A DNA stretch of 64,000 nt, taken from Eilatimonas milleporae (GTDB lineage Bacteria > Pseudomonadota > Alphaproteobacteria > Sphingomonadales > Kordiimonadaceae). A model generated the notes under the pieces. That model searched no databases. It was not told the DNA's origin and worked only from the letters and a program-made list of their open reading frames with translations. Positions 37,759 through 47,065 of this stretch are shown here, one piece after another (position 1 is the first letter of the stretch; every line of letters starts with the position of its first letter). The position numbers were made by a program, and so were the translations under genes. The stretch lies in NCBI RefSeq assembly GCF_003688555.1, contig NZ_REFR01000009.1:682001-746000 (forward strand), read 5' to 3'.

Positions 37759-39525
37759 TCAGGCGCGGACTTTTTCCAGGAACCCGTCCACTGCCTGGCG
37801 CATGACACCGGCCAGGCTTTTCAAATCCTCGGCCGATTCACTCAGGCTGGTGGCACTGTCACGATTCTCCAGGGCATTGTCCCGCATGCTTTGCATGGAA
37901 TCGGCAATCTCGTTGGTGCCCTTGGCAACATCGGTCACATTGCGGGCGATTTCGGCGGTGGATGCATCCTGTTCCGTCACCGCGGCGGCAATCGCACCGG
38001 TCGATTCATCGATATTGCCGACCATGGACTGGATCCCGCCGATGGCATCCTCCATGGATGAGACGGCTGACTGCATGCCCGCGACCTGTTCACGAATATC
38101 ATCAGTCGCCTTGGCCGTCTGGCTGGCCAGGGCCTTGACCTCGCTGGCCACGACCGAAAACCCTTTTCCGGCTTCGCCGGCACGGGCGGATTCAATCGTC
38201 GCATTCAGGGCCAGAAGATTGGTCTGCTCGGCAATGTCGTTGATCAGTCCGACCACTTGCCCGATATTTTCAGCCGCGCCAGCCAGTGCGGACATGTCAT
38301 CGGTGGTTCTGGCTGCCTGATCGACCGCACCGCGGGCGGACCGCATCGAGGCCTCGCTGCGTTCACTGACTTCGCGCACGGCGGTCGCCAGTTCATCGGC
38401 CGCCGCCGCGACCGATGACAGATTGTCCGACGCCCTTTGCGTGACATCTGCCATCTGCGCGGTCTGATCGGACGTGGACGAGGCATTGCCGTTCATGGTC
38501 TGGGCCTTGTCCGCCATGGCCTGTGCGGCCGCGGATACGTCGTCAACGATTTCCAGCACGGTTTTTTCAAACTCATCGGCCATGGCGGCCATGGCGGCCA
38601 CCCGGGCTTCCTCGGTCTGACGGCGTGTTTCCTCTTCACGCTGACGCTCGCGCTCCGCCGCTTTGCGCTCTTCGGCTTCCTGCGCCAGGCGTTTTTCCTC
38701 GGCCCGCTGACGTTCCTTTTCGGCCTCGGCTTCAAGCGCCTGCTTTTCCACAAGGCTGTCACGGAAAACCTGCAACGCCTGGGCCATCGCGCCGATATTG
38801 TCGCGCCGGCCAAGCCCTGGGATTGTCAGCTGAAGATCGCCGGCCGCCAGCCGTTCCATTGCCTTGTGCAGATTATCGACCAGCGCGGTCAGTCGATTGC
38901 TGATCATCATCGCAAGGATTGCCACCAGAAGCCCGATCACGATGGTCGCTCCGATCATGCGCTGGAGCATGGACCAGTACTGCCGGTCCACATCGTCGAT
39001 ATAGAAACCGGTCCCGATAACCCAGTCCCAACCGGATACGGCTGCCACATAGGATAATTTCGGCTCCGCATCGGTTTCGCCGCGACGCGGAAAATAATAA
39101 TCGACGAAGCCTTCGCCCTTTTCCCGCGCCGTCTTGGCAAATTCGACAAAAATTCTTTTGCCGTTCGCATCCTGGAAACCGCTGCCGTCGGATTGATTCA
39201 ACTGCGCGCTGGGGTGATAGACCAGAAAAGCGTTGAAATCATTAATCCAGTAATAATTGTCGCCGTCATAGCTCAGGTCGGCGATGGCGGCGATGGCCTG
39301 TGCCTGTGCTGTTGCACGGTCCAGCACGCCGGACACTTCCTGCCCGCGATAATAGGCGACAAGGCTTTTTGCCACCTCGGATAAAGCGCGTGCCCTGGCC
39401 TCCTTCTCGGCCAGGAGACTGTCTTTGACAGGTAATGCAGCCCCAAAGCTCAATAAAATCAAACTCAAAACCATCAGCCCCATCAAAAGACGCAGACCTT
39501 CTTTGATAGAAATGTTCGATAGCAT
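37759..39525 (-). CDS. Methyl-accepting chemotaxis protein with a periplasmic sCache_2-type domain
   Basis: The product is 588 aa. TM1 is at about residues 10-32. A periplasmic single-Cache domain follows to about 180, with the typical [16 protein letters not shown] and [18 protein letters not shown]2 covers about 188-208, then a HAMP domain with a basic/acidic coiled coil rich in Glu, Arg and Lys. The cytoplasmic signalling tip is [20 protein letters not shown]. No C-terminal CheR-binding pentapeptide is visible. sCache_2 domains often sense short carboxylates. ATG 39525 follows AAGGGTTGTGGAG. Confidence 0.93.
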   Translation of the reverse strand: MLSNISIKEGLRLLMGLMVLSLILLSFGAALPVKDSLLAEKEARARALSEVAKSLVAYYRGQEVSGVLDRATAQAQAIAAIADLSYDGDNYYWINDFNAFLVYHPSAQLNQSDGSGFQDANGKRIFVEFAKTAREKGEGFVDYYFPRRGETDAEPKLSYVAAVSGWDWVIGTGFYIDDVDRQYWSMLQRMIGATIVIGLLVAILAMMISNRLTALVDNLHKAMERLAAGDLQLTIPGLGRRDNIGAMAQALQVFRDSLVEKQALEAEAEKERQRAEEKRLAQEAEERKAAERERQREEETRRQTEEARVAAMAAMADEFEKTVLEIVDDVSAAAQAMADKAQTMNGNASSTSDQTAQMADVTQRASDNLSSVAAAADELATAVREVSERSEASMRSARGAVDQAARTTDDMSALAGAAENIGQVVGLINDIAEQTNLLALNATIESARAGEAGKGFSVVASEVKALASQTAKATDDIREQVAGMQSAVSSMEDAIGGIQSMVGNIDESTGAIAAAVTEQDASTAEIARNVTDVAKGTNEIADSMQSMRDNALENRDSATSLSESAEDLKSLAGVMRQAVDGFLEKVRA

Positions 39526-40059
39526 CTCCACAACCCTTATTTTTATAATAGCTTTTACTTTCCGCGACTTTCATTGAAAGCCGTGGAATTTTTTTCAGCT
39601 TATCCGTTAGCTGCCGGCGCAACCTAATGCTTCTGCTTAATGTCTCAGGGACCGGTGCAGAATGGGAAGCAGACATCCATACCGGCACCGGGCATGCAAC
39701 CAGGGGTGCGGTTTAAAAAAATATCCAATTTTGTGATGTATCACCGAACGGCCGGCTCACCGGAAAAACGTCATCACACGGACGACTCCTGACAGTCGGC
39801 CGATCTGACAAAGAATACGGCCATGGTGTCCGGAAAGATATTGCCCGGGATGCGCACCATCACCACACGACTGGACGGACTACGTCATGTAAAGGCTCCT
39901 TGCCTTTCTCCTTGCCAATCTTCGTGATTCACGGTAAATCCCGCGCGACTCGGATGGGGCCGCCTGTTCGGGAAATCCCCCGTGCGCATCCCTGGAGGCG
40001 TTTCGGGGTGTCGGGCAGGATGGGCCTGTCCGGCGTCTCAGGTTCAAGGATGATCAGAA
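39526..40059. other. 534-bp intergenic region between the divergent chemoreceptor and rplY genes
   Basis: No supported gene is present. AAAGGC-TCCTT-GCCTTT at 39891-39907 is a small hairpin in the rplY leader. The stretch near 39720-39745 is AT-rich and may hold promoters. Confidence 0.4.
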
Positions 40060-40701
40060 ATGGCAGACGTCGTTTCCATCAAGGCAGAGCCGCGTGATCG
40101 GGTTGGTAAGGGAGCCTCCCGCGCCGCACGCCGCTCCGGCTATGTGCCCGCCGTCATTTACGGCGACAACAAGGATCCCGAAGCGATCCAGATCCCGCAG
40201 AACGAAGTGATCCGTCTTATCAACAGGGGCGGTTTCCTGTCGCACACCTATGAAATCGATGTGAGCGGCAAAAAATCAACCGTTCTGCCACGCGATCTGC
40301 AACTACATCCCGTCTCGGATGTTCCCATGCATATCGACTTCCTGCGTCTGGCCAAGGGGGCCACGGTCGTCATGTCCGTGCCCGTGAGAGTGGTCGGCGA
40401 GGATGTGGCGCCGGGCTTGAAACGGGGCGGTGTGATCAATCACACCCGCCACGAGATCGAGCTGGAAGTCCCCGGTGATAAAATTCCCGAAGCGGTGGAG
40501 GTATCGGTCGCCGAACTGGATATCAACGATGCCGTGAAGATTTCCAACGTCACCCTGCCGGAAGGCTGTAAGCCGACCATCACGGACCGTGACTTTACCA
40601 TTCTTGCGGTTGTCGCGCCGTCAGGCCTGAAATCGGCCGAAGCGGGTGCCGAAGCAGAGGCCGAGGCGGAAGACGAAGGCGAAGAAGGCGGCCAGGACTA
40701 A
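40060..40701 (+). CDS. rplY: 50S ribosomal protein L25/general stress protein Ctc
   Basis: The 213-aa protein has the L25 domain at 1-95 (IKAEPRDRVGKGASRAARRSG, YVPAVIYGDNKDPEAI, QLHPVSDVPMHIDFLR), which binds 5S rRNA. A C-terminal TL5 beta domain (VPVRVVGEDVAPGLKRGGVI) completes it. The last 20 residues are an acidic Ala/Glu tail. It is the long Ctc form usual in alphaproteobacteria. The start has AAGGATGATC upstream, and pth follows 42 bases on. Confidence 0.95.
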   Translation: MADVVSIKAEPRDRVGKGASRAARRSGYVPAVIYGDNKDPEAIQIPQNEVIRLINRGGFLSHTYEIDVSGKKSTVLPRDLQLHPVSDVPMHIDFLRLAKGATVVMSVPVRVVGEDVAPGLKRGGVINHTRHEIELEVPGDKIPEAVEVSVAELDINDAVKISNVTLPEGCKPTITDRDFTILAVVAPSGLKSAEAGAEAEAEAEDEGEEGGQD

Positions 40702-40743
40702 GGGCCCGCCCCCTGGCTCCCGTGACTGTGGGGAGGCTCTGTC

Positions 40744-41496
40744 ATGCTGCTCCTTGTCGGTCTCGGAAACCCGGGCGACAAATATCGGAAGAACCGGCAC
40801 AATATCGGTTTCATGGCGGTGGATGAAATCATCCGCCGCCATGACTTTTCCGCGCCGCGCAAACGCTTTCAGTCCACTCTCTGCGAAGGCCGTATCGGGC
40901 GCCACAAAGTGCTCGCCCTGAAGCCGCGGACCTTCATGAATGAAAGCGGGCGTGCCGTTGGGCAAGCCATGCGATTTTACAAGCTGACCGCCGGAGACGT
41001 CATTGTTCTCTATGACGAACTTGATCTGGCCTTCGGCAAGGTAAAGGTCAAAGCGGGCGGAGGCGCCGCCGGCCACAATGGGATCCGCTCCATTGCGAGC
41101 CATATCGGACCGGATTTCATCCGTGTCCGCCTTGGCATCGGTCATCCGGGCGACAAGGCGAAGGTCACGGGCCATGTCCTGGGCGATTTTGCCAGAAACG
41201 AGGAAACAGCTCTCGACGCCCTTCTCGGCGCCGTGGCGGATCGGATCGGGCGGCTTGCCGATGGCGATGCCCCGCGCTTTATGAGCGATGTGGCCCTGAC
41301 GCTGGCGCCGGCCCATAACAATTCGGAGAAAAGAAACGCTCCGGAAAAACCGCTGCCAGACAAACCGTTGTCAGAAAAACCGCTGTCGGAAAATACGCCG
41401 GACACGGCCCGGACGGCGGCAAAACCGGCCACCACCGGCACAACAACCGAAGGCCCCCTGGCGGACGCCCTGCGGGCCCTGAAAAAGGAAGACTGA
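40744..41496 (+). CDS. pth: Peptidyl-tRNA hydrolase with a disordered C-terminal extension
   Basis: The 250-aa product has the Pth core LLLVGLGNPGDKYRKNRHNIGFMAVD (including the catalytic His), then KPRTFMNESGRAV and a GGGAAGHNGIRSI loop. It recycles peptidyl-tRNAs released from stalled ribosomes. The core ends near residue 190. The remaining 55-60 residues are a Lys/Pro/Thr-rich tail with imperfect repeats (KPLPDKPLSEKPLSE). The gene lies between rplY and ychF, a conserved order, and the stop is only three bases before ychF. Confidence 0.95.
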   Translation: MLLLVGLGNPGDKYRKNRHNIGFMAVDEIIRRHDFSAPRKRFQSTLCEGRIGRHKVLALKPRTFMNESGRAVGQAMRFYKLTAGDVIVLYDELDLAFGKVKVKAGGGAAGHNGIRSIASHIGPDFIRVRLGIGHPGDKAKVTGHVLGDFARNEETALDALLGAVADRIGRLADGDAPRFMSDVALTLAPAHNNSEKRNAPEKPLPDKPLSEKPLSENTPDTARTAAKPATTGTTTEGPLADALRALKKED

Positions 41497-41499
41497 GCC

Positions 41500-42603
41500 A
41501 TGGGGTTCAAATGCGGCATTGTCGGCTTGCCCAATGTAGGTAAATCGACCCTTTTCAACGCGCTGACCAACACCGCTAACGCGGCCGCGGCCAATTATCC
41601 CTTTTGCACCATCGAACCCAATGTCGGGCAGGTGCCCGTGCCGGACCCGCGTCTGTACAAGATTGCCGGTATCGCCAAATCCGCCAATGTGATCCCGACA
41701 CAGCTCAGCTTCGTGGATATTGCCGGGCTCGTCCGTGGCGCCTCGAAAGGCGAGGGTCTCGGCAACCAGTTCCTTGCCAATATTCGCGAGGTCGACGCCA
41801 TCTGTCATGTCCTGCGCTGTTTTGAAGACGACGACATCACCCATGTCGACGGCCGCGTCGACCCGGTCGCGGACGCCGACACCATCGAAACCGAGCTGAT
41901 GCTTGCCGATCTGGAAAGCCTGGAAGGCCGCGTCCAGGGACTGACGCGCAAGGTGCGTGGCGGCGACAAGGAGGCAAAAGCCACCCTTGTCGTGGCGGAA
42001 CGGGCCATGGCCGTCCTGCAGGACGGCCAGCCCGCCCGGGCTCTGGACGTTGACGGTGACGAAGAGACCCGCATTCTCAAAAACCTTCAGCTTCTGACCA
42101 CAAAACCGGTCCTGTATGTCTGCAACGTGGACGAAGACAGTGCCGCGGACGGCAATGTCCACACCGCCGCCGTGAAAGGCATGGCGGACCGGCAGAATGC
42201 CGGCATGGTCATCATTTCGGCCTCGGTCGAGGAGGAAATCGCCCAACTGGACGACGATGCGGAAAAAGCCGAATTTCTTGAAACGCTGGGCCTTGGCCAG
42301 ACCGGTCTTGCCCGCGTGATCAAGGCCGGTTACGCCCTGCTAGACCTGATCACCTATTTCACCGCCGGCCCGAAGGAAAGCCGGGCCTGGACCGTCGCCC
42401 GCGAGACCAGGGCCCCGGCGGCGGCCGGCGTTATTCATACCGATTTCGAAAAGGGGTTCATCCGCGCGGAAACCATTTCCTATGACGATTATATCACCTG
42501 CAATGGGGAACAGGGCGCCAAGGACGCCGGCAAAATGCGTCTTGAAGGCAAGGACTACATCGTCCAGGACGGCGACATCATGCTGTTCCGCTTCAATGTG
42601 TAA
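41500..42603 (+). CDS. ychF: Ribosome-binding ATPase YchF (OLA1 family)
   Basis: The 367-aa protein starts [22 protein letters not shown], the Walker A. It has the YchF switch [21 protein letters not shown] and a degenerate G4 (CNVDE), which explains ATP rather than GTP preference. A coiled coil and a C-terminal TGS domain ([12 protein letters not shown] to [19 protein letters not shown]) follow. It binds ribosomes and is regulated by redox state. It is translationally close to pth. Confidence 0.96.
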   Translation: MGFKCGIVGLPNVGKSTLFNALTNTANAAAANYPFCTIEPNVGQVPVPDPRLYKIAGIAKSANVIPTQLSFVDIAGLVRGASKGEGLGNQFLANIREVDAICHVLRCFEDDDITHVDGRVDPVADADTIETELMLADLESLEGRVQGLTRKVRGGDKEAKATLVVAERAMAVLQDGQPARALDVDGDEETRILKNLQLLTTKPVLYVCNVDEDSAADGNVHTAAVKGMADRQNAGMVIISASVEEEIAQLDDDAEKAEFLETLGLGQTGLARVIKAGYALLDLITYFTAGPKESRAWTVARETRAPAAAGVIHTDFEKGFIRAETISYDDYITCNGEQGAKDAGKMRLEGKDYIVQDGDIMLFRFNV

Positions 42604-42618
42604 CGCCCGGCAGGCTTT

Positions 42619-42681
42619 TTAGCAGGACGTGGCCCGACCTTAGCAGGACGTGGCCAAATCTTAGCAGGACGCAGCCAGACC
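42619..42681 (-). repeat. Three 21-bp tandem repeats at the 3' end of the SRPBCC gene
   Basis: Units at 42619-42639, 42640-42660 and 42661-42681 share TTAGCAGGACG and differ slightly. On the minus strand each encodes a residue pair, Ala, a residue, Ser, Cys and a stop, in the same frame. The C-terminal coding unit of the adjacent gene, with its stop codon, is therefore triplicated. Only the unit at 42661 is translated. Confidence 0.8.
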
Positions 42682-43164
42682 GGCCGCCCGGCATTCCAGC
42701 CAGCCCTGGTCCGACCGTCCTTCAGCCAGTGCGCCCAGAACGGTGATATGCTCGTCCCAGCCCGGGTCATGGTCCTTGCGCAGCGCCCGGCCGCGCTCCG
42801 TCGTCAGAGCATCCCACCCCTTGTGCGACAGCGTCAGGCGCGTAGTGCCGCCACGGTCCTCAAGGATAAACTCGACATATGTATCTTCATAACCGAACTG
42901 ATTGTCAGTCCAGGTAAAGGCAAGACGCCTGTCCTCTTCCAATGCCGTGATATGGCAACGGATCTCTCCATCCCAGTCGCCGTCCGGCACCGGATCCATG
43001 TAAAAACGGACCGTCTCACCCTGCTTCAGGCTGCCGTGAAATGGCATCAGCCATTTGGCAAGTTTCTCCGGTTCGCTCAACCAGGCCCAGACACGCGCGG
43101 GCGGCGCGGCGATATCGATACTTTTCACAATATCGGGGATCGGATCGCAAAGATTGTCAGCCAT
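42661..43164 (-). CDS. SRPBCC (AHSA1/START-like) domain protein
   Basis: The 167-aa protein begins VKSIDIAAPPARVWAWLSEPEKLAKWL, the typical AHSA1 opening, with WTDNQFGYEDTYVEFILEDRGGTTRLTL in the middle and GWDEHITVLGALAEG near the end. These helix-grip proteins bind small hydrophobic ligands; the ligand is unknown. ATG 43164 follows GGAGTGGAGC and overlaps the end of the ArsR gene, so the two are coupled. The last 21 bases are triplicated. Confidence 0.88.
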   Translation of the reverse strand: MADNLCDPIPDIVKSIDIAAPPARVWAWLSEPEKLAKWLMPFHGSLKQGETVRFYMDPVPDGDWDGEIRCHITALEEDRRLAFTWTDNQFGYEDTYVEFILEDRGGTTRLTLSHKGWDALTTERGRALRKDHDPGWDEHITVLGALAEGRSDQGWLECRAAGLAASC

Positions 43165-43486
43165 CGCTCCACTCCTCGCTTTCAATTAGGTCCTTCAGTC
43201 TCGTCAGGCGTGTCTCCCAGAACCGGTCGATCTCTGCGACCCACGCCTTCAAATCCTGCAATGCAGCAGGGTTCAGACGGTTGATCCGCTGCCGTCCCTG
43301 CTTTTCGGTTATGACGATGCCGCTTCGGCGCAGGATGTTCAGGTGCTTGACAACGGCAGGCCGGCTCATGCCGTCGATCCTGTGTGCAACCGCTCCGGCC
43401 GGTAGATCCTCGCGTGCCAGCATGGCAATTACCCGACGCCGGGTCGGGTCCGCTATGGCGCTGTATATGTCGTGCTCGGGTATCAT
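43157..43486 (-). CDS. ArsR-family winged-helix regulator
   Basis: The 109-aa protein has the ArsR fold: AIADPTRRRVIAMLAREDLPAG, the recognition helix MSRPAVVKHLNILRRSGIV and a C-terminal helix with Trp-rich VAEIDRFWETRL. There are no metal-binding Cys residues, as expected for the subgroup that is paired with SRPBCC genes. It overlaps the downstream SRPBCC gene by 8 bases and probably represses the operon from the GTTAC repeats just upstream. Confidence 0.92.
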   Translation of the reverse strand: MIPEHDIYSAIADPTRRRVIAMLAREDLPAGAVAHRIDGMSRPAVVKHLNILRRSGIVITEKQGRQRINRLNPAALQDLKAWVAEIDRFWETRLTRLKDLIESEEWSDG

Positions 43487-43511
43487 GATCTTTTTGGACA
43501 GTGCCTTAAAT

Positions 43512-43551
43512 GTAACTTATTGGTTACTTATATAAGAAACTATTTGGTTAC
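43512..43551 (-). promoter_or_regulatory. GTAAC/GTTAC repeats, likely ArsR-type operator
   Basis: GTAAC-N6-GTTAC (43512-43527) is an inverted repeat. ATTGGTTAC at 43519 recurs as ATTTGGTTAC at 43542, two helical turns away. The stretch is AT-rich and lies between the divergent ArsR and P1 peptidase genes, so it could control both. Confidence 0.5.
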
Positions 43552-43616
43552 GTGTCAAGAGGCTTGATCGGCCTGTCCGGACTGATAGGCTGAAAACCGG
43601 TGGGGGAGAAAAGATC

Positions 43617-44786
43617 ATGATGATGCGATGGCTTCTGCCGGCCGCCCTGATCCTTCTGGACGGCTGGACACCCGCGAATGTATCCACGGCGGCGCAGGAC
43701 CACCAGCGCGCACGGTCTTTCGGTGTGGCGCCGGGCGTACTGACGCCTGGCCCTCACAATGCCATCACGGATGTCGCCGGTGTACGGGTCGGCCATGTTA
43801 CCCTTGCCGAGGGCAAAGCCCTGAACACCGGCGTCACGGCCATTATTCCGGCACCGGGCAATCTGCGGACATCGAAAGTGCCGGCGGCGGTCCATGTCAT
43901 CAACGGGTACGGCAAACTGGCCGGCATCAGCCAGGTGCGCGAACTGGGTGAAATCGAAACACCCGTAATTCTGACAAACACCCTGTCAGTCGCCGAGGGT
44001 CTGGCCGGCACCGTGGAATGGACACTGGCACAAAAAGGAAATGAAGATATCCTGTCGGTCAATGCGGTCGTGGGCGAAACCAATGACGGGTTCCTGAACG
44101 ATATCCGCGCCCGCGCCATTACGAAGAATCACGTCAGAACCGCGATCGAAACAGCACGCGGCGGTCCCGTGGCAGAGGGCAATGTGGGGGCCGGCACCGG
44201 AACCGTCGCCTTCGATTTCAAGGGCGGCATCGGCACATCCAGCCGGCGCCTGCCTGAAACCCTCGGTGCCTGGACGGTCGGCGTCCTTGTCCAGGCCAAC
44301 ATGGGCGGTATCCTGACCATAGACGGCATCAGGGTCGGTGAACGGCTTGGACGTTATTTTCTGAAAGACGACATCGCGGGCGACACCAGCGGCGATGGGT
44401 CCATCATGATTGTCGTCGCCACGGACGCACCGCTCAGCGACCGCAATCTGCTCAGACTCGCCAAACGGGCGGTGGCGGGCCTGGCCCGCACCGGGGCCAG
44501 CCTGACAAACGGTTCCGGCGACTATGTCATCGCCTTTTCCAGCCATCCCGAAACCCGCCGTGCAGAGACGACCGAACCGCCGGCATGGCCCGAACTGCCA
44601 AATGACGCCATGTCCCCCCTGTTCCAGGCGGTGGCCGAGGCCACGCAGGAAGCCATATACAATGCCCTCTTTGCCGCCGAAACGGTCACCGGTCATCGTG
44701 GCCGGGTCGAGGCCCTGCCGATGGACAGGGTGAAGCAGTTTCTGTCCGCAAGCACAGCCAAGGGAAAGCGCACCGCATCCCCCTGA
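43617..44786 (+). CDS. P1 family peptidase (DmpA/BapA-type), secreted
   Basis: The 389-aa precursor begins with a signal peptide (MRWLLPAALILLDG). It carries the DmpA fold: PGPHNAITDVAGVRVGHVTL, then TPVILTNTLSV-like strands and NVGAGTGTVAFDFKGGIGTSSR. The autocleavage site is Gly261-Ser262 in SGDGSIMIVVATDAPL; the new N-terminal Ser is the nucleophile. Family members are L-aminopeptidases, D-esterases or beta-peptidyl aminopeptidases. The substrate is not shown here. It is divergent from the ArsR gene. Confidence 0.9.
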   Translation: MMMRWLLPAALILLDGWTPANVSTAAQDHQRARSFGVAPGVLTPGPHNAITDVAGVRVGHVTLAEGKALNTGVTAIIPAPGNLRTSKVPAAVHVINGYGKLAGISQVRELGEIETPVILTNTLSVAEGLAGTVEWTLAQKGNEDILSVNAVVGETNDGFLNDIRARAITKNHVRTAIETARGGPVAEGNVGAGTGTVAFDFKGGIGTSSRRLPETLGAWTVGVLVQANMGGILTIDGIRVGERLGRYFLKDDIAGDTSGDGSIMIVVATDAPLSDRNLLRLAKRAVAGLARTGASLTNGSGDYVIAFSSHPETRRAETTEPPAWPELPNDAMSPLFQAVAEATQEAIYNALFAAETVTGHRGRVEALPMDRVKQFLSASTAKGKRTASP

Positions 44787-44807
44787 GAACAGACGAAAAA
44801 ACGGGTG

Positions 44808-45509
44808 CTAAAGCCGGCGTTCGATGCCGAAGGCCGTTTTCAGATAGGGAAGACTGAATTGCGCATACAGCAAAAGCGGCGTTATCAGAACGGCGGGTTT
44901 GTATATCCCCCAGACTGTCGCCAGGTTGACCGCCATCAGACACAGCACGACCACATGGTCGGCGATGAATCCGCGAAGGGAAAACGGCTCCAGATGGGCG
45001 GCCGCCGGTCCCCAGGCCTGCGGCCATAGCCGCCGGACGGTCGGCAGGACAACATAAAAAGCCAGCAGTATCAGGCCAATGATCATCATACCCCGGTGAA
45101 CGTCGACAATCTCTGTGCCGTCACCGAACACATTGACCTGTAACGCCAGCAACGTCCCCCACAACGGGGCACTGGCCAGCAACAGCCCCCCGATAATACG
45201 CTCCATGACGGCTGAACGCGGCCATTCCGGAGACACATCCTCAAACCGCTCGATATGCGCCTCCCACATCAGGGCAAGCGAAACGATCTGGATGCTCAAA
45301 GCCAGTTCCCAGAACAGACGGGATTTGATCAGATTTTGCCCCGCACCGAAGGCATCGGCGAATAAAATGGCCGCAACGGTCAGCCATGCCCCTGTCAACC
45401 ACAGGGAAACAGCACCGAAAACAGCACGCCGATCGACCAGGCTGATTGCACGACTTTCCACCACCACATGCCCTACCGCTGATTGCCGGCGCCCATTCCA
45501 ATGCGGCAC
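44808..45509 (-). CDS. Unrecognised multi-pass membrane protein
   Basis: The 233-aa product has about six hydrophobic segments, for example FGAVSLWLTGAWLTVAAIL, IIGGLLLASAPLWGTLLAL, RGMMIIGLILLAFYVVL and FIADHVVVLCLMAVNLATV. Few charged residues lie in the membrane, and isolated His residues (WEAHIER, DVHRGMM, FIADHVV) could bind metal or heme. No family is recognised. It converges on the P1 peptidase gene. Confidence 0.65.
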   Translation of the reverse strand: MPHWNGRRQSAVGHVVVESRAISLVDRRAVFGAVSLWLTGAWLTVAAILFADAFGAGQNLIKSRLFWELALSIQIVSLALMWEAHIERFEDVSPEWPRSAVMERIIGGLLLASAPLWGTLLALQVNVFGDGTEIVDVHRGMMIIGLILLAFYVVLPTVRRLWPQAWGPAAAHLEPFSLRGFIADHVVVLCLMAVNLATVWGIYKPAVLITPLLLYAQFSLPYLKTAFGIERRL

Positions 45510-45649
45510 TGCGCAGGCGCCGGACAGGCCGGCCCGCGCTTGTCAATTATTAGCCGATTGCCGCCATAAGCTCAATAAAACGACTGACCGGATGCAAAAT
45601 GGCGAATAATCTTGTCCATCGCCGACGAATGCCGTCACCGGCCCCACCG

Positions 45650-46999
45650 TCATGGTTGCTTGTGAATAACGCCGCCCTTCATGACAAAATTGACCGCCAG
45701 CACAGCCCGGATATCGTCAAGAGGGTCGCCGGCAAAGGCGACGATATCCGCATGCTTACCCGGTTCAAGCGTACCGAGACTGTCAGACATGTCGATCAGA
45801 TCGGCGGCATTGACGGTCATGGACTTCAGCACATCCATGGCCGGCATGCCGGCCTCATTCATCAGCACCGCTTCCTGTCCATTGGTCCCATGGCGCGATA
45901 CGCCGCTGTCAGTGCCGAAAGCAACCTTTACCCCGGCGGAAAAGGCTTTGGCGAAATTACCCTTCATGTCATTGCCGACACGCAGGGCTTTTTCCCGGAT
46001 GGCCTGCGGCATGAATCCACTGCCTTCAGCCATCTTGACCACTGTGTCCCCGGCCAACAGGGTCGGCACCAGATAGGCGCCTGTTTCCTTGAACAGACGG
46101 ATACTCTGCGCATCGGCATAGGACCCGTGTTCAATACTGTCGACACCGGCCCTCAACGCGGCATTGATCCCTTCGGCGGCATGGGCATGGGCGGCCACTT
46201 TACGGCCAAGGGCATGGGCGGTGGTGACGATTTCCTTCAATTCGTCATCGGCGACCTGTTGACCGGTTCCGGTTGTGGTATCCGACAGGACACCGCCGGT
46301 GGACTGGATCTTGATGACATCGGCGCCGAACTTGATCGCCTGACGCACGGCACGGCGGCAGTCATAGGGGCCATCGCAAGCCGTTTTCGGCGTGTACAGC
46401 TCCAACAGATCGTGCCGCATGCCGTCCACGTCGCCGTGCCCGCCCGTGACGGTCACATTGCCGGCCCCGACAATGCGCGGACCCGCAACCCAGCCCTTGG
46501 CAATGGCATCGCGCAAAGCAAAAAGATGCGTCGGTTCCGCCCCCAGATCCCGAACAGTGGTAAATCCCGCCATCAGCGTCTTGCCCGCGTAACTGACGGA
46601 CCGCATGCCAACGTCCGCATCGGACAGACGCAGACGGTCCCGGTCATTCGCAGGACCCAGTTCTCCCTGGATGTGCACATGCATGTCCATCATGCCCGGC
46701 ATGACGAAATGATCCCTCAAATCGACCAGTACGGCATCATCGCCGAAACTTTCCGCATCGCGGTACCCTTCAAGGCGTTCGCGGATCCGTCCGTTTTCCA
46801 CCACAAGCGTCTGACGGCTGCGCGGCGGTTCGCCCGGCCGGTCCAGAAGGGTTCCGGCATGGATGACCGTTACCCCGCCTCCTTCGGCCAGAACGGCACT
46901 TCCGCCCAGCATAACAAGGGTCAAGGCTGTCAGGGCCGCCGCCAGGGACGCCATACCCCGCATCGTGTATCGCGCGCTTACGGTTTGCTTCCACGTCAT
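45650..46999 (-). CDS. Secreted amidohydrolase-family protein (imidazolonepropionase/prolidase-like)
   Basis: The 449-aa protein starts with a signal peptide (LAAALTALTLVMLGG, cleavage near VLA). It has the binuclear-metal residues of the amidohydrolase superfamily: GMMDMHVHI, a carboxylatable Lys in DVIKIQSTGG, HAHAAEGI, SIEHGSY and the final GTDSGVSRHG. It would hydrolyse an amide or peptide-like bond in the periplasm. The closest types are the Xaa-Pro/Xaa-Arg dipeptidase-like amidohydrolases; the substrate is unknown. ATG 46999 follows GGGAGGGAG. Confidence 0.88.
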   Translation of the reverse strand: MTWKQTVSARYTMRGMASLAAALTALTLVMLGGSAVLAEGGGVTVIHAGTLLDRPGEPPRSRQTLVVENGRIRERLEGYRDAESFGDDAVLVDLRDHFVMPGMMDMHVHIQGELGPANDRDRLRLSDADVGMRSVSYAGKTLMAGFTTVRDLGAEPTHLFALRDAIAKGWVAGPRIVGAGNVTVTGGHGDVDGMRHDLLELYTPKTACDGPYDCRRAVRQAIKFGADVIKIQSTGGVLSDTTTGTGQQVADDELKEIVTTAHALGRKVAAHAHAAEGINAALRAGVDSIEHGSYADAQSIRLFKETGAYLVPTLLAGDTVVKMAEGSGFMPQAIREKALRVGNDMKGNFAKAFSAGVKVAFGTDSGVSRHGTNGQEAVLMNEAGMPAMDVLKSMTVNAADLIDMSDSLGTLEPGKHADIVAFAGDPLDDIRAVLAVNFVMKGGVIHKQP

Positions 47000-47065
47000 T
47001 GTCGTCTCCCTCCCGGTTCGCAGTAAAAAAACCTCCCCGCCCTTACGGGATAGGCTTGTTTTTCC

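Noticed and set aside
45599-47026. A 475-aa plus-strand frame opposite the amidohydrolase
   Set aside because: The minus-strand protein has a signal peptide and all metal ligands; the plus-strand frame has none.
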